From contig MNCI01011152.1 of the NCBI GenBank assembly GCA_015680685.1, positions 120,653 through 178,420 on the forward strand: 57,768 bases of DNA, in the 5' to 3' direction. The stretch is from Gnetum montanum (taxonomy: Eukaryota > Streptophyta > Gnetopsida > Gnetales > Gnetaceae). Below, piece by piece: positions 22,614 to 33,960 of the stretch (position 1 is the stretch's first letter; each line of letters begins with the position of its first letter). The translations under genes and the position numbers were made by a program. The notes under the pieces were generated by a model. That model did no database searches. It saw only the letters and a list, made by a program, of their open reading frames with translations, and was not told where the DNA came from.

Positions 22614-25200
22614 ATGTCTTCTTCTCACAAGAGCAATTCTCTACCCAAGTTTGATGGAGTACATCTACCAATTCCTCAAGAATACTGAGTGGTATATGCT
22701 CATCCTAATGAGTATGTATCAAATTTCACCTTCATCCTACACTAAGATGACCAGCTGCAGTGGTGGAACATTGAGGGCAACATTGTGTTACTGCCCAAGC
22801 AATATGTTCCTACAATGCTCCAAAAAATGCTTATATGATGGGGTCTCCAAAGACTTCATGCTAAGTACGTGGTGCAGGATAGTGACACCAGGGATTATCA
22901 TCCCATTGAGGCACAACATCTCAGGGATTACCAGTTAGAACATCATTATGAATCTATGAAAGGAAAAGGATTTAATGATTTTCCATTCTTATTGTACCAA
23001 AAAGATGGTGAAGAGCCCTTCTCTAGGGATTTTTCATTCAATGAAATTCCTCTCTTTGAATTTAGTGAAAGAGGTCAAAACCAACACTTGTAGTCCACAA
23101 TTCATAATCTTGATTCTGGAAAGAATGGATCCAATGACAAAGAAGGATTCAAAGAGGCAAGTTAAGGTAGGGATGTGGACATGAAACAAGATCGTGATTG
23201 TGGTCATAATTACTAAAGAGGTGGTAGTAGGCACTATGATGATGCTAGTCCTTCTTCCTCTTCACCTTCGTCATCATCCTCTTCTTCTTTTGGCTTTGAT
23301 TGTACTTGCAAGGGGGGAGACTATCATGAAGGTAATTGACAAGACCGAAATGATCAAAGAGACTATCAAGCAAAGCAAGACCAGGGGCACAAGCATTCAA
23401 GAGAGACATGATGCCATGAATGAAGGGGTAGTAAAGGGCATCATAGGCACCAAAATCAAGGTCTTGATGAGCCTTTGCTTGCTACTCAAAGTATGCTAAA
23501 TATCATAGAGGCAGTATGAATTCCAACAAGGTATGTGAAGAATAGTTAGATCAAAAGGCTACACATGAACAATACCCCTCAGTTCGAAAGGGCATATAAC
23601 TTAGATCCATAGAACTATCTCCAAGATTTTCAAGATGCATGTGCTTTGCAAAATATAGAAAGTGAGTGGAAAAAGCTTAAGTTATTCCCAAGGACACTCA
23701 TTAAAGAAGCAGAAAACTGGTATTGGCCTTTAGAACCGAAATCTATCAGACAATGGAGTACAATGCTTAAATTATTCAATGACAAATATCAAACATACTC
23801 TAAATTTTCCAACTTGAGAAGGTAGATCCAAGGATGGAAACAAGGAACACATGAACCCTTGGATGCTGCCATCAACCAATACTATTCCTTAATGCACAAA
23901 TGTCCTAGCCATGGTTATTCTCCACTAGATCAAGATCACTATATTGTAGATGGGCTTCGATCTAAAATGAGGATAATCCTTAGTGTCTATACCCAAGGGC
24001 ACTTGTCTAAATTAAGCACCCATCAGATCTAAAGATTGATTGAGCAAGTAGCTAAAGAGAAAGGTGAATTGAGAAAACAAGTGCAAAAGAGTATAATCGT
24101 GATCCTTCCATTCACAAAAGGGAGGTTCAATTTTAAGACACTAAGGAAGAATCAACACTTGATGAGGTGGTGAATATGAAAGCCTTGCCACTTCAAAAAT
24201 TTCAATTTGAAATTATGGCCAAGGTTGATCAATTATGGGACTCCATGGATAGCAAATTTCAAGCTATCCTAAAAATTGCTGAAGAGTCCAAAAAACAAGG
24301 TAGTGATCATTAGCGTAGGAGGCGTAAAGAAGCTAAACATGCCTATCAAAGAGGTAAGGGCAAGATTGGTATAATAAAAGAAGTTGTGGATAGTGAATTA
24401 GATGATGATGATGGATGTGATGTCTACTAGTATAAACATATTAAGGGATGTTGCCCCAATGTCACATTTACAAGAGTCTAGGATGTATGCTTTGAATATA
24501 CAACTCACACAAAGGCAAACACCTAGAAGATCACCTTATCCTCAAGGTAATCCTAGTCAATTCCTCCAACAACAACAATATTATCCAAGTGGAACTCCAC
24601 CACAATCATATGAGCAATATCAACAGTGATCGCAACCATAGTCATGGGCACTGGCACCACCAAGGTAGCAATACCCTTACCGATAATCTAATTCCTATGA
24701 GTATTACATTCAACAACCCTTGTCTCCACATGACTCCTCTAGTCACATTTCTACTTTCTAATCTCACTACCATCCTTCTAATTATTATTGAACTCATTCT
24801 CCACATGCAAGAAGGGATACCACTACTTACCCTTATCCTCCTTCTGTTCCTACACATTTTCCTCCTCCCTCAACACAACTACCACCTACTCCACCTATGC
24901 AGGGTGAAGTACTAGCTCAACTGCAACAATGCAACGCTACCAGGGTTGTTAATCTATATTCAGTTCATCAACTAAGTGGTTCGGATACTCAATCAAAGAA
25001 AAGACCTTTCTTCCAGTTACGCAATCCGCCTAAGCCCTCAAATACACTTGCAGTTGACAATCTTGTTCCTATGTCTTCCTCTGTATCAAATTCCTTCAAG
25101 TCCTCTTCAAACCAAACATCACTTCACACCATCTCTAATTGCATCCATGCTAGAAACCTTTCCAAAAAGTTAGCAAATTCTGGAAGTCCTCTGATCTATT
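22614..25200 (+). pseudogene. Element C: gag, nearly complete but degenerate
   Basis: Gag polyprotein that would form the virus-like particle. It starts with ATG at 22614 (MSSSHKSNSLPKFDG). N-terminal region: YAHPNEYVSNFTFILH and QLQWWNIEGNIVLLP. Middle: a Ser-rich run (ASPSSSSPSSSSSSSFG, about 23245-23300) followed by an Arg/Asp/Gln/His-rich stretch (QDRNDQRDYQAKQDQGHKH). Capsid at about 23600-24060: LKLFPRTLIKEAENWYWPLE, IRQWSTMLKLFNDKYQ and YYSLMHKCPSHGYSPLDQ, i.e. the Retrotrans_gag pattern. Tail: Gln/Pro/Tyr-rich (24530-24900). No CCHC knuckle was found. Several stops sit at former Trp or Gln codons. It is unusually long for gypsy gag, about 860 codons. Confidence 0.75.
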
Positions 25201-25480
25201 TGTAGATTTTTGGGAACAAACCATGCAAAGCTCTTCTTGACTCAGGTTCTAATGTCAATCTAGTTTCTCATGAGATGTATACTACCTAGGAGCTGCCTTT
25301 TTTAAAGAAGAGCAATATCAAATTAGAATTCGTAGACTAGTCCATCATTGTTCCATTGGGACTAGTGGAAGAAATTATGATCACTATCTGTGGGTGGTTG
25401 TATTCTGATGATTTCCTAGTGATCAAAGTGGAGAACTACAAAGGGAACTTTCCATTCATCATGGGAAGGGCATGAGTAAG
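25201..25480 (+). pseudogene. Element C: aspartic protease
   Basis: Retropepsin-like protease region. CKALLDSGSNVNLVSHEMY (about 25230-25285) keeps the catalytic DSG triplet. LPFLKKSNIKLEFVD, SIIVPLGLVEEIMITI and KGNFPFIMGRA follow. A TAG inside the frame (CTACCTAGG region, about 25283) and others break it. It is the only protease here with an intact DSG; D and F have DLG and DFG. Confidence 0.75.
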
Positions 25481-25849
25481 CACCGTTGATGCAAGAATGG
25501 CATCAAAGATCTTTCCCTAGAAATATCCATAGAAAATGCTTTCAAAAAGATTAATAAGAAGCAAGTTCCATGAATCATGTACAGTGATACAAGGTGTAAT
25601 TAGGCATAGAAACTTTGGGCAGTGAAACGAGCATCTATCTCTACATGCAAGTAGTGTGCACCAAAAGCATAAATTCAAAGGTGTTTATACACAATAGCCA
25701 TAAAATAGGATGGCATCAAGTGGTTGACCACTAATTCTAAGAGTAACATACTTTGCATGGAACCAAATGAGAGCCTAACATGCGCATATGTCATAGGCAT
25801 GGATGAACTAGACCAAGTTCATCACCAACTCTTTGATGATGCAAATGAT
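25481..25849 (+). other. Element C: protease-RT linker
   Basis: Decayed coding linker, homologous in position to 46504-46940 in D (for example GAATCATGTACAGTGATACA beside GCATCGCATATAGTGGCATA). No domain recognised. Confidence 0.4.
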
Positions 25850-26984
25850 GATACCTATTAGGAAGAGTTGGAAATTCTTGAAAACTTCAAGTAAGATCCC
25901 CTTGAACTAAAACCTCTACTAGCTAGCATGGAATATGTGTTTCTACAAAATGGGAAGCCAGTCATAATCAATGCAAATCTCGCTCCAAAACAAAAAAGGA
26001 TGCTATTGAACATGGTTGAAAAATGGTTAGTAGCCTTTGCCTGGTCATATCTTGAACTCACAAGGATTAATCCTAGGATATGCCAGCATTGCATCTACAC
26101 TAATCTAGCCATGAAGCCAAAGAGGTATCCATAGAGGTGATTGAATCCCAAACTGAAGTAGATCTTCAAGGAAGAAATCAAATAACTTCTCAAGGTAAGG
26201 TTCACTTATCCCATTGTGGATAGCAAGTGGGTTAGTCCACTCGTTATTGTGCCTAAGAAAGATAGCAAGTGATGGGTCTGCATCGATTTTCAGCTACTGA
26301 ATATGGCAACATTCAAGAATCATTTTTTGTTATCATTTGTTGATTAGGTGTTAGACACAATATTTGGGCATTGCTATTATAGCTTTTTAGATGGTTATAA
26401 TGGCTATAACCAAATCCAAATTGTGCTAGAGGACCAAGCTAAAACAACATTCACAAGTTCCTAGAGACTTTTGCATATCACAAGATGCCTTTTTGTCTAT
26501 GCAATGCCCTTGATACATTTCAACACCTAGTCCTAAGCATTTTTCAATAGCAAATTGTTAGTGGTCTGAAAGTCTTCATGGATGACTTCTCCACCTATGG
26601 AGCTACATTTGAGTAAGTCCTGGATTGCCTTGAGCAAGTACTAAAATGATGTGTTGAGACAAATCTCAAGCTCAACTAGCAAAAGAGTTACCTGATGGTC
26701 TAGGAAGGCATTGTATTAGGGCACAGAATATCACAAGTAAGAATTGATGTCAACCATGAAAAAATAAGGATCATCTAAGAAATAACCCACCAATCAAAAA
26801 CTATCAAAGATGTTCAATCATTCCTTGAACATACTAGCTATTATCGATGATTCATAGGATAATTTCTCTAAGATCGCAAAACCATTGATAAAGCTAACAA
26901 AAAAAAGATGCTCCATTTATCTGGACCACAGAATGTGAACAGAAATTCCAATAGCTAAAAGAAAAACTTGTAGAAACTCTAATC
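25850..26984 (+). pseudogene. Element C: reverse transcriptase, degenerate
   Basis: Ty3/gypsy RT. N-terminal extension typical of the Athila/Tat side: MEYVFLQNGKPVIINANLAP, FAWSYLELTRINPRICQHC. Then VSPLVIVPKKDSK, CIDFQLLN, YYSFLDGYNGYNQI, and the active site KVFMDDFSTYGATFE (FMDD at 26575-26586). The connection reads IKDVQSFLEHTSYYR (about 26800). Stops and at least two frame changes interrupt it. It flows directly into RNase H. Confidence 0.8.
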
Positions 26985-27380
26985 CTACAAGCACCTGACT
27001 AGACCAAACCATTTTATGGTATGATAGATGCATCAAATTACACCTTGAGAGCTGTGCTTATAGATATAGATGAGAAGAAATGTCCATATTACATTCATTG
27101 TGCTAGTTGAAGCACTGTGGATGTATAACTAAACTACACCACTACAAAAAAGGAACTAATGGTAGTGGTGTTTGCTCTAGAAAAGTTCAGGCATGATGTG
27201 CTTGGATACAAAGTGTTTGTGCACATAGACCATAGTGCCGTCCACTTCTTGATGAACAAGCCAATGGTAAGCCCCCATGTCATACGATGGTTGGTGATCT
27301 TGTAGGAATTCAATCTTACAATGGTAGATCAAAAGACACTAAGAATGTGGTTATTGATCACTTGTCTTAGTTGCGATGGG
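26985..27380 (+). pseudogene. Element C: RNase H, degenerate
   Basis: RNase H: KPFYGMIDASNYTLRAVL (Asp kept), CPYYIHCAS, KELMVVVFALEKFRHDVLGY and VHIDHSAVHFLMNKPMVSPH. The upstream Glu motif reads TTKKEL where EKEL is usual. It ends near CGATGGGATAATAAAG. Confidence 0.75.
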
Positions 27381-28790
27381 ATAATAAAGATGAGGAGAAC
27401 CCACTGTCTAATATGCTTTCTGATGAACTCCTCTTTACTGGGGATATAACTAAATAATTGCCTAATGAGCCTAAATGGTATGATGGCATTCTCACCTATC
27501 TTCTCACCCAAGAGATGCCACAAGGGTTGGATCATTAGAAAAAACAACAGTTTCTTCACCATGTAAAATGCTTCATGGAGATCAACAAACACCTCTACAA
27601 GGTGTGTGCCAATTGCCCGGTTCGATGGTATGTTACTAATGCTGATCAACTACGCATTCTCCAAGATGCTCATGAAGGCCCTCATGAAGGCCACTATGTT
27701 AGGAGATGCATGACCATTAAAATCCTAATGATGAAGTACTATTGGCCAACAATTCTTATGGATGCTCATTAATATGTCCACTCTTGTGAACACTGCCAAC
27801 AACATGGTGGAATGACTGCTTAAATGAAAGAACCTCAATGATGGATTCAACCACTAGAATCCTTTAACATCTGGGGCATTGATTTCATGGGTCCCATCAC
27901 ACCCATGTTAAATGAAAAGGTGTACATCATAGTTGTTGACTATTGTATGAAATGGGCAGAAGTAGCAACCGTCACCAACTATACATCTTCTATTGTTGCT
28001 CGATTTGTACTACAAAATGTTGTAAACAGGTTTGGTATGCCACATGCATTAAGTCCTAATAATGGAACTCACTTTACAGGCACTACCTTTTGGAAGCTCA
28101 TGCAATGCTTGGGGGCTAAACATAAACTTCTAACACCCTACCACCCCCAAGCCAATAGTCAAGCTAAGGTTATCAATAGGGAAATCACAAGGATTCTAAC
28201 AAGAACTGTCAGCAAATATAGAAAAGACTAGAGCACAAAACTTAACGATTCCCTTTGGGTCTACCACTCAACATGAAAACTTTCTATAGGCTATTCTCCC
28301 TATGAGCTTGTATATGAAAAACTACCAACACTTCCTATTCAATTCAAATTCCATACACTTTCAACAGCCTATGACCTTGACTTTGACTTGAATCTAGCAT
28401 AAAAAGAAAGACCAATGAATCTCAACTTTCTAGACAAAAATCGATTTGTGGCCCTATCATCTAACAAGTTGCACAAGGCCTACAACAAAAAGTTCCATGA
28501 CCTTAAAATCGGAAAAGTGAAACTTCAACAGAGAGATAAGGTTCTCTACTAAAACTCCACACACATACCTCAACAAACTAAGTTCCAAACATTGTGGGAA
28601 GGACCTTATATAATTTATGAAACTTTTCCTTCAAGGGCCATGATGATCTACAAACCTAAAAGCCTAGACAAGAAATAGATGGTTAACGTACAACAAGTCA
28701 AACCTTTTCATGAGCATGAGCTAACAAATACAAACAATGCCTCATTAGATGGACAACCACACTCCATATTTTAGATCTCCTCCTTTCAAC
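27381..28790 (+). pseudogene. Element C: integrase, catalytic residues lost
   Basis: Integrase. Zinc domain 27560-27810: DAHEGPHEGHY and CEHCQ give a complete HHCC set. The core starts at WGIDFMGPITPML (first Asp at 27881-27883) and runs clean over 27887-28231. The second catalytic Asp is Asn (LSPNNGTHF, 28058-28060) and the Glu is Lys (NSQAKVINRE, 28166-28168), both explained by G-to-A changes. The C-terminal part (28330-28790) carries LSTAYDLDFDL and LSSNKLHKAYNKK and ends at GGAGATGG. I could not see a clear chromodomain. Confidence 0.8.
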
Positions 28791-28792
28791 TC

Positions 28793-28808
28793 AGTCGTGG
28801 GGGAGATG
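28793..28808 (+). promoter_or_regulatory. Internal polypurine-like tract after pol (element C)
   Basis: AGTCGTGGGGGAGATG; compare the terminal tract AGTCATGGGGGTA at 30833-30845. Same position as in B. Confidence 0.4.
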
Positions 28809-30832
28809 GCCATCCACATTAACTATATAAGAAACTCCTCAATGTTTCACCCTTTTTATTTTACACATTTTTGTTTTGCAACTTTTTGTTTTACACATTC
28901 TTTATTTTACATCTTCTTGGTTTCATGTTATTAATCTTTTCCAATTTTTGTTTTATAACATCATTAGTACAGTTCCTATTTCTTGAACATTTTACAGTTT
29001 CTTTTATATTTTCTTTTATTTTGATGTGATTTTCTAACTTTTTATTAATAAGTTTCAAGCACAATGGTAATTTGATGCTTAATGATAGTATATACTATGT
29101 TGTTATTTGATTGTTGGTGTCTAGATTCTAGCTTTGAATTTTGTTATGGATAATTAGGACATGGTTTCTTTTTCATGAAATAAGCAGTGAATCCATAACA
29201 TCCACCCATCTACAAACTCTATGGTTTTCCTTGTTCTGGAAATGTGTAGTTCCTTTTTCATTAACAAAACTATAACAAATTTGTGACTTTGGTAGTTTCT
29301 AAAATTGGAAAGGATTCAAAGGGTTGAACAAGGTGTGACTTCATGGGGATATGGTATTCTTTGTGCCTTTCTGCTTGATTAAGTGCATGTGTATTTTCAT
29401 GGATTTCTTACCATTCTGTGTCAACCAATAAAAGGAAGTCGAATAAGTCTTTGCATGGTGTGGTTCCCATTTTGAAAAAAAAATGATGGGAATTTAAAGC
29501 ACACCCCTTAGACACAATAAACTAATAATTATTTCCATGGTGTGGTTTCCATTTCAAAATAAAATAAAATAATGGGAATTCAAAGCATACCCCTTAGACA
29601 AAATAAACGAGCTATAAGCACTGGTTATGGAACTAGAAAGACATATTACCCATGCTTGAAGGTCCCCTCTAACTAAGGCCCTTCCTCACTTCCTACTTCT
29701 CTTTTCTTCTCTAATAAGGAATGATAATTGTGCTGTGTAAGCACTCTTGTGTCTTAGGGGGTGGACTAGTCTTAGAATGATGATGCGAAGTCACTAAACG
29801 TGGTTGGTTTTGGTCTGGTCTAAGGATTGGTTTATATCAATTCATTTAACCATAAAATTCACAAGGGGCTTCAAGTAACTTTAATCAAGAACTCCATTTC
29901 ACTCTATCTTTTATCCATCTATGTTTTTCATGTTTCACCTCACTACCGGCTTCATGTTCTTGTTCAATGTCCTGGTTTGATGTGTCGAAATTCTTAGGTA
30001 GTTTCTTTTGGATTTTTTTACTTAACCTTCCATAACCATTAATCATCCATGGGGGCCATAGACTCCTCAGTTTGAAGTTATGCAAGGTCAATAAAAGGCC
30101 TATGCCTTCTTTGGGGAGGACCCACTTGCATATATTTTGGTTGGATTAGTTAAGTTATTTATCCTTAGACACTTGTACAATCAAATCCTTTTGTGTTCCC
30201 CATTAATGACATCCAATTGTGCACATCTTCACAACATTTTTTAGTGAACTTTCCTTTTTATTATTGCAAATTCTTACACCATCTTCAAATATTTCCTTGT
30301 GTAGAACTTTTTCAAATTTAATGGACTACTTATCTATTCCACCATATTTTTTAGCCTTCCTGCTAACACTATTCTCAAAATTTATCCATCACAATCACAA
30401 CCTAGCTAGGTGTAACCATTGATGAGACAAGGTACTTCAAAGCTATACATTACACATTGCACACTAATCCACGATTTTGTTGTGATTGTAGTGGAAAGCA
30501 TGGACAAAATGCACAAACTGGAAGTAGGACTATCCTCACAACAGAAGCAGTAGTAGCAGCATCATGTGATGAGGACTCTTCATGATTGTTGAATCTCCTT
30601 CCTCACTCTTCAAATGCTAGAGGAGTGGATGTCAAATTTGTCCAAGGTGTTCTCTTCTCTTGTCATGAACACCCAAATTTTGTAAAAGATTGTATATCCA
30701 TACAAGTGGGCACCTAGGAGTCTATTTGTTCCATCTGAGTCAAATTGTATGTCAGTCAATAATCCCATACCTACCCAATATTTTGTAAAAAAACTTATTC
30801 CTTTTCTTTCACTTGAGGATGAGTTTTCATTT
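28809..30832 (+). mobile_element. Element C: post-pol non-coding region
   Basis: About 2 kb without a gene. Blocks shared with B and D occur in the same order: T-rich start; CATCCACCCATCTACAAACTC (about 29199); CTTTGCATGGTGTGGTTCCC (about 29450), repeated as TTCCATGGTGTGGTTTCC near 29533; ACATATTACCCATGCTTGAA (about 29641); TTTGGGGAGGACCC (about 30110). The repeat of the CATGGTGTGG...CACCCCTTAGA block is specific to C. There is no aORF. Confidence 0.7.
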
Positions 30833-30845
30833 AGTCATGGGGGTA
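30833..30845 (+). promoter_or_regulatory. 3' polypurine tract of element C
   Basis: AGTCATGGGGGTA abuts the 3' LTR start TGAAGAATCA, preceded by ACTTGAGGATGAG as in B and D. Confidence 0.7.
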
Positions 30846-31682
30846 TGAAGAATCATATTTTGACTAGCTCTGATATCGAAGCCCAAGATATGATGTCAAA
30901 TATCTGACATCGTGGGGTATATGCCAGCCTATAAATATAGTGCTTGAGCTCATAATTGAAATAGCTTTTTTAGATAGTTTTTTTATCAATTCTTGTCATA
31001 GATAACGAAGATCTTGTAGTTTGTTTTCTCTAGAGTTAGAATATTTTTTGAATGCCCGCTATAGGAGTCTAAGTGTGTATGGATCTTTATTTGAATACTA
31101 ATGTACCTGAGCACAACAGTGTGATAGGAATAAAAATGAATCCTTCTAATCATGCTTGCAGCACTAAGAATATAAATGTTTCCTTGATGCATTTAATATT
31201 CATACACTTCATTTCAATGCACTTTAATTAAGAAATTAATTTTTAGTTGTTAATGAACATAAGCACAACCACCTCAAGCATATGCGTAGAACTTGGTAAC
31301 CCAGAAACACTTAATGTTTAGTACCCTAGCAGCGCTATATGTGTTTAGGATGTGTCTGGAAAGTGGGAATAGGTACGTATGTTAGGCTAGCTAGGTAGTA
31401 GAATAATTAGATATTAAATTCCTCTACCTTCTATTCTTGTTGTAGGTGATTAAACTTACAAAACATAAAAATGATAAAAATCATGTGCCTCAATTACACT
31501 TAAACCATATCCTTGAGCTTCACAAGTGTAGTTGGGAAGATAATGAACGTTCTTAATGCCTATTTCACTTCCTAGAGAATTACTGCACTGGAGAACTAGA
31601 GGTCCATGGAATTCGACTAAATCGTGCATGAATGCCTTAGTGATTTGTATGGTTAGGTGTAGGGGTACCTCGCCACTCATTA
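30846..31682 (+). mobile_element. Element C 3' LTR
   Basis: An 837-bp LTR from TGAAGAATCATATTTTGAC to CCACTCATTA (terminal CA decayed to TA). TATA box GCCTATAAATATAG (about 30929-30942). Differences from the 5' LTR are mostly transitions plus a small indel, indicating an old insertion. Confidence 0.85.
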
Positions 31683-31687
31683 ATGAC
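31683..31687. repeat. Target-site duplication of element C, right copy
   Basis: ATGAC, paired with GTGAC at 21595-21599. Confidence 0.7.
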
Positions 31688-32780
31688 TTTGGACTCTGTA
31701 ATATTTATGCTTTTAATAATTCAAAAAATTGATCAAAGGTTTAGAAATATCTTCTATCTCTACCTAAAGTTCCTTGGATTATTAAAGGTAATTTCAATAT
31801 GGTTGAAAATGATACAAATAAACTTGATTACCTTTCTTCAAATATATCTTCTTAAGGAAATGAAGATTGGTGCAATTTCAAAAAAAAAAAAAAAAAATCT
31901 TTCTAATGTTAGCTCTTTATTCTCATCTCATTTGTATGAGAAGCATTATGCTTAATATAATTATCAATAAGGAAATGATAGAATTTATTATCAACTTGAT
32001 AGATTTTACATCCCTAATGTTTTCTTTTAGAAGCCTACAAATAAAGTAGAAGTGCATATAGATGCTACTTTGTTAGTTCATTTTCCTATTTGCATTTTTC
32101 TCTCTAGTATTAATTCTTCATCCTTTCAAAATCATGAGCATTTTTGTATAAATACTAATATGTTCATAGGACATAGTTTCAAAAATATTTTGAACTCTTT
32201 ATGGCATGCAAAAAAAAATCCTACTAGTATATTTCTTAGATTGACTAGTGGCAACAAATTACTTGTAAAGTCAAAAACTATGCTAGATGGTTTAAAAAAT
32301 AATTTGTTAAGTGTAAGCATCAAGTTGAAGAGATCTTGCAAAATCTATTAAGCAAATTTAAATTTGTTTAGACTAAAATCCCTTTGAATTTGAAACTCAA
32401 AAAGCTTTAGCTAAATCTTGTTATGCTAAACAATGTTTTGATACTTTTGAGGCTAAAAGTGTCCTCATTAAAGTTGCATGGATTGGTTAAAAATTAAAGA
32501 TGAACTTTGCAAGGAACTTTTTAAATTTCTAAAAGGAAAGAGTCAAGTATCTAAATTGAAATCACTTTAAATAAATGATTCCATCATTAAAGATCCTAAT
32601 AGTATTAACAATTTTTAGAGAATCATTTTTCGCTATTTTTTCTTTTAAAGGTTTTTGTGAGGAATCCTTCTAAGCCTCTAGTATGCATATTCCTCATCTT
32701 ATAAAAAAAAGCACATTAAAGTATTTTTGAAGAAAAAATTACAACAAAAGAAATAAAAAAAACCTTTATTTTAGTATATA
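31683..32780 (+). pseudogene. LINE endonuclease 3' part and linker to RT
   Basis: Resumes the endonuclease split by element C: NIYASNNSKN, then VPWIIKGNFNMVENDTNK (about 31770-31815), the G.FN motif with the usual Asp replaced by Asn. Downstream (about 32050-32770) is the helical EN-RT linker, with fragments such as KCSKLHGLVKN and FFKGFCEESF and many frameshifts. An A run at 31880-31897 follows EN. Confidence 0.65.
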
Positions 32781-33960
32781 GCAAAGCCCCAAGTTTTGAT
32801 GGTTTTCCAATTGAATTTTTTAAGAAACATTAGGACATCATTGAAAAAGTTCTCTTTCATATTTTTCAAGAAGCATTTAAAAAGTTTCACTTCATAAAAA
32901 TATTAATAAAGGTGTGATTTATCTTTTTCATAAGAATGGAGATCTTTAACATATTGGTAATTGGAGGCCTATTACTCTTCGTAACAATACTTATGGAATT
33001 TTAGCTAAAATGCATGGCTTGCTAAATTCAAAAGATTATTATAGATATCATTGGACTTGAACATACTCGTTTTGTTTAAGATAGACATATCTTAAATAAT
33101 GTTATTGCAACTTGGAAGGGAATGCAATGGGATCTTGATACTAACCAAGGCATTGTTTTTATTAAGTTACATGATGCCAAAGCTTATAATAGGATTGAAT
33201 GGAATTTCATTATTTCTTGTTTCTATAAACTAGGATTTGGTAATGTTTTATTCAACTTGTACATACATTGCTTACTAATGCTAATGCTTAAGTTGCTACT
33301 AATTTTGGATTAACTTCCTCCTTTTCTCTTCAACGATTAATCTGTCAAGGTTGTCCTTTAGTTTTCTATCCTTTTATTATTGTTATAGGTTTTTTTCACA
33401 TAATATATATTATGATCTAGAAAGAAATTTCATTAAGGGAATTTCAATTGATGATCAAGGTATGTAATTACTTAACATGCATTTTGCAAATGATTCTTTC
33501 TTTATGATTAATAATTATTTGTAACATATTAATACTCATTTAACTAAAATGAAGGATTACTACATATTATCATGCTCTTAGATCAATTGGCAAAAATTTG
33601 TTGTTTCTTGTAATGGTAATATTGATGAGTGGGTTACTCTCAAGCCTTAGAAAATCTTTTAAAACAAAAAGATTTTGTCTTCAAAATTTTAGTAATACCC
33701 TTTTCTTTTGATCCTAATATTACTATTTTGTAGAATTATATAGTTGATAAAATTGAAAAGAAACTTGATAAATAGAAATAAAAAAAAGCTCACTCTTGTT
33801 GGCAAAGTTTTAGTTATTAAGCAACTACTTCAATCAACTTGTGTTTATTACTCTAGTTGTTTGGCTTTTTCTAAAACTTTCTATGTGAGTATTGATCATA
33901 TTATCCATCAACTTCTTTGTTCTACTAAGTAACATAAAAAAGGTTTTTGTAGAATTGCTT
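32781..33960 (+). pseudogene. LINE reverse transcriptase, degenerate
   Basis: Non-LTR RT. Motifs in order: SPGFDGFPIEFFK-like text (about 32790), IGNWRPITLRNNTYGILAKM (about 32955-33015), FIKLHDAKAYNRIEWNFI (about 33155-33210), LICQGCP (about 33335) and the catalytic box MHFANDSFFMI (about 33478-33510), where FADD has become FAND by a G-to-A change. The thumb includes LTLVGKVLVIKQLLQSTCVYY (33790-33850). It is inactive. Order and motifs identify an L1-type element. Confidence 0.75.
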
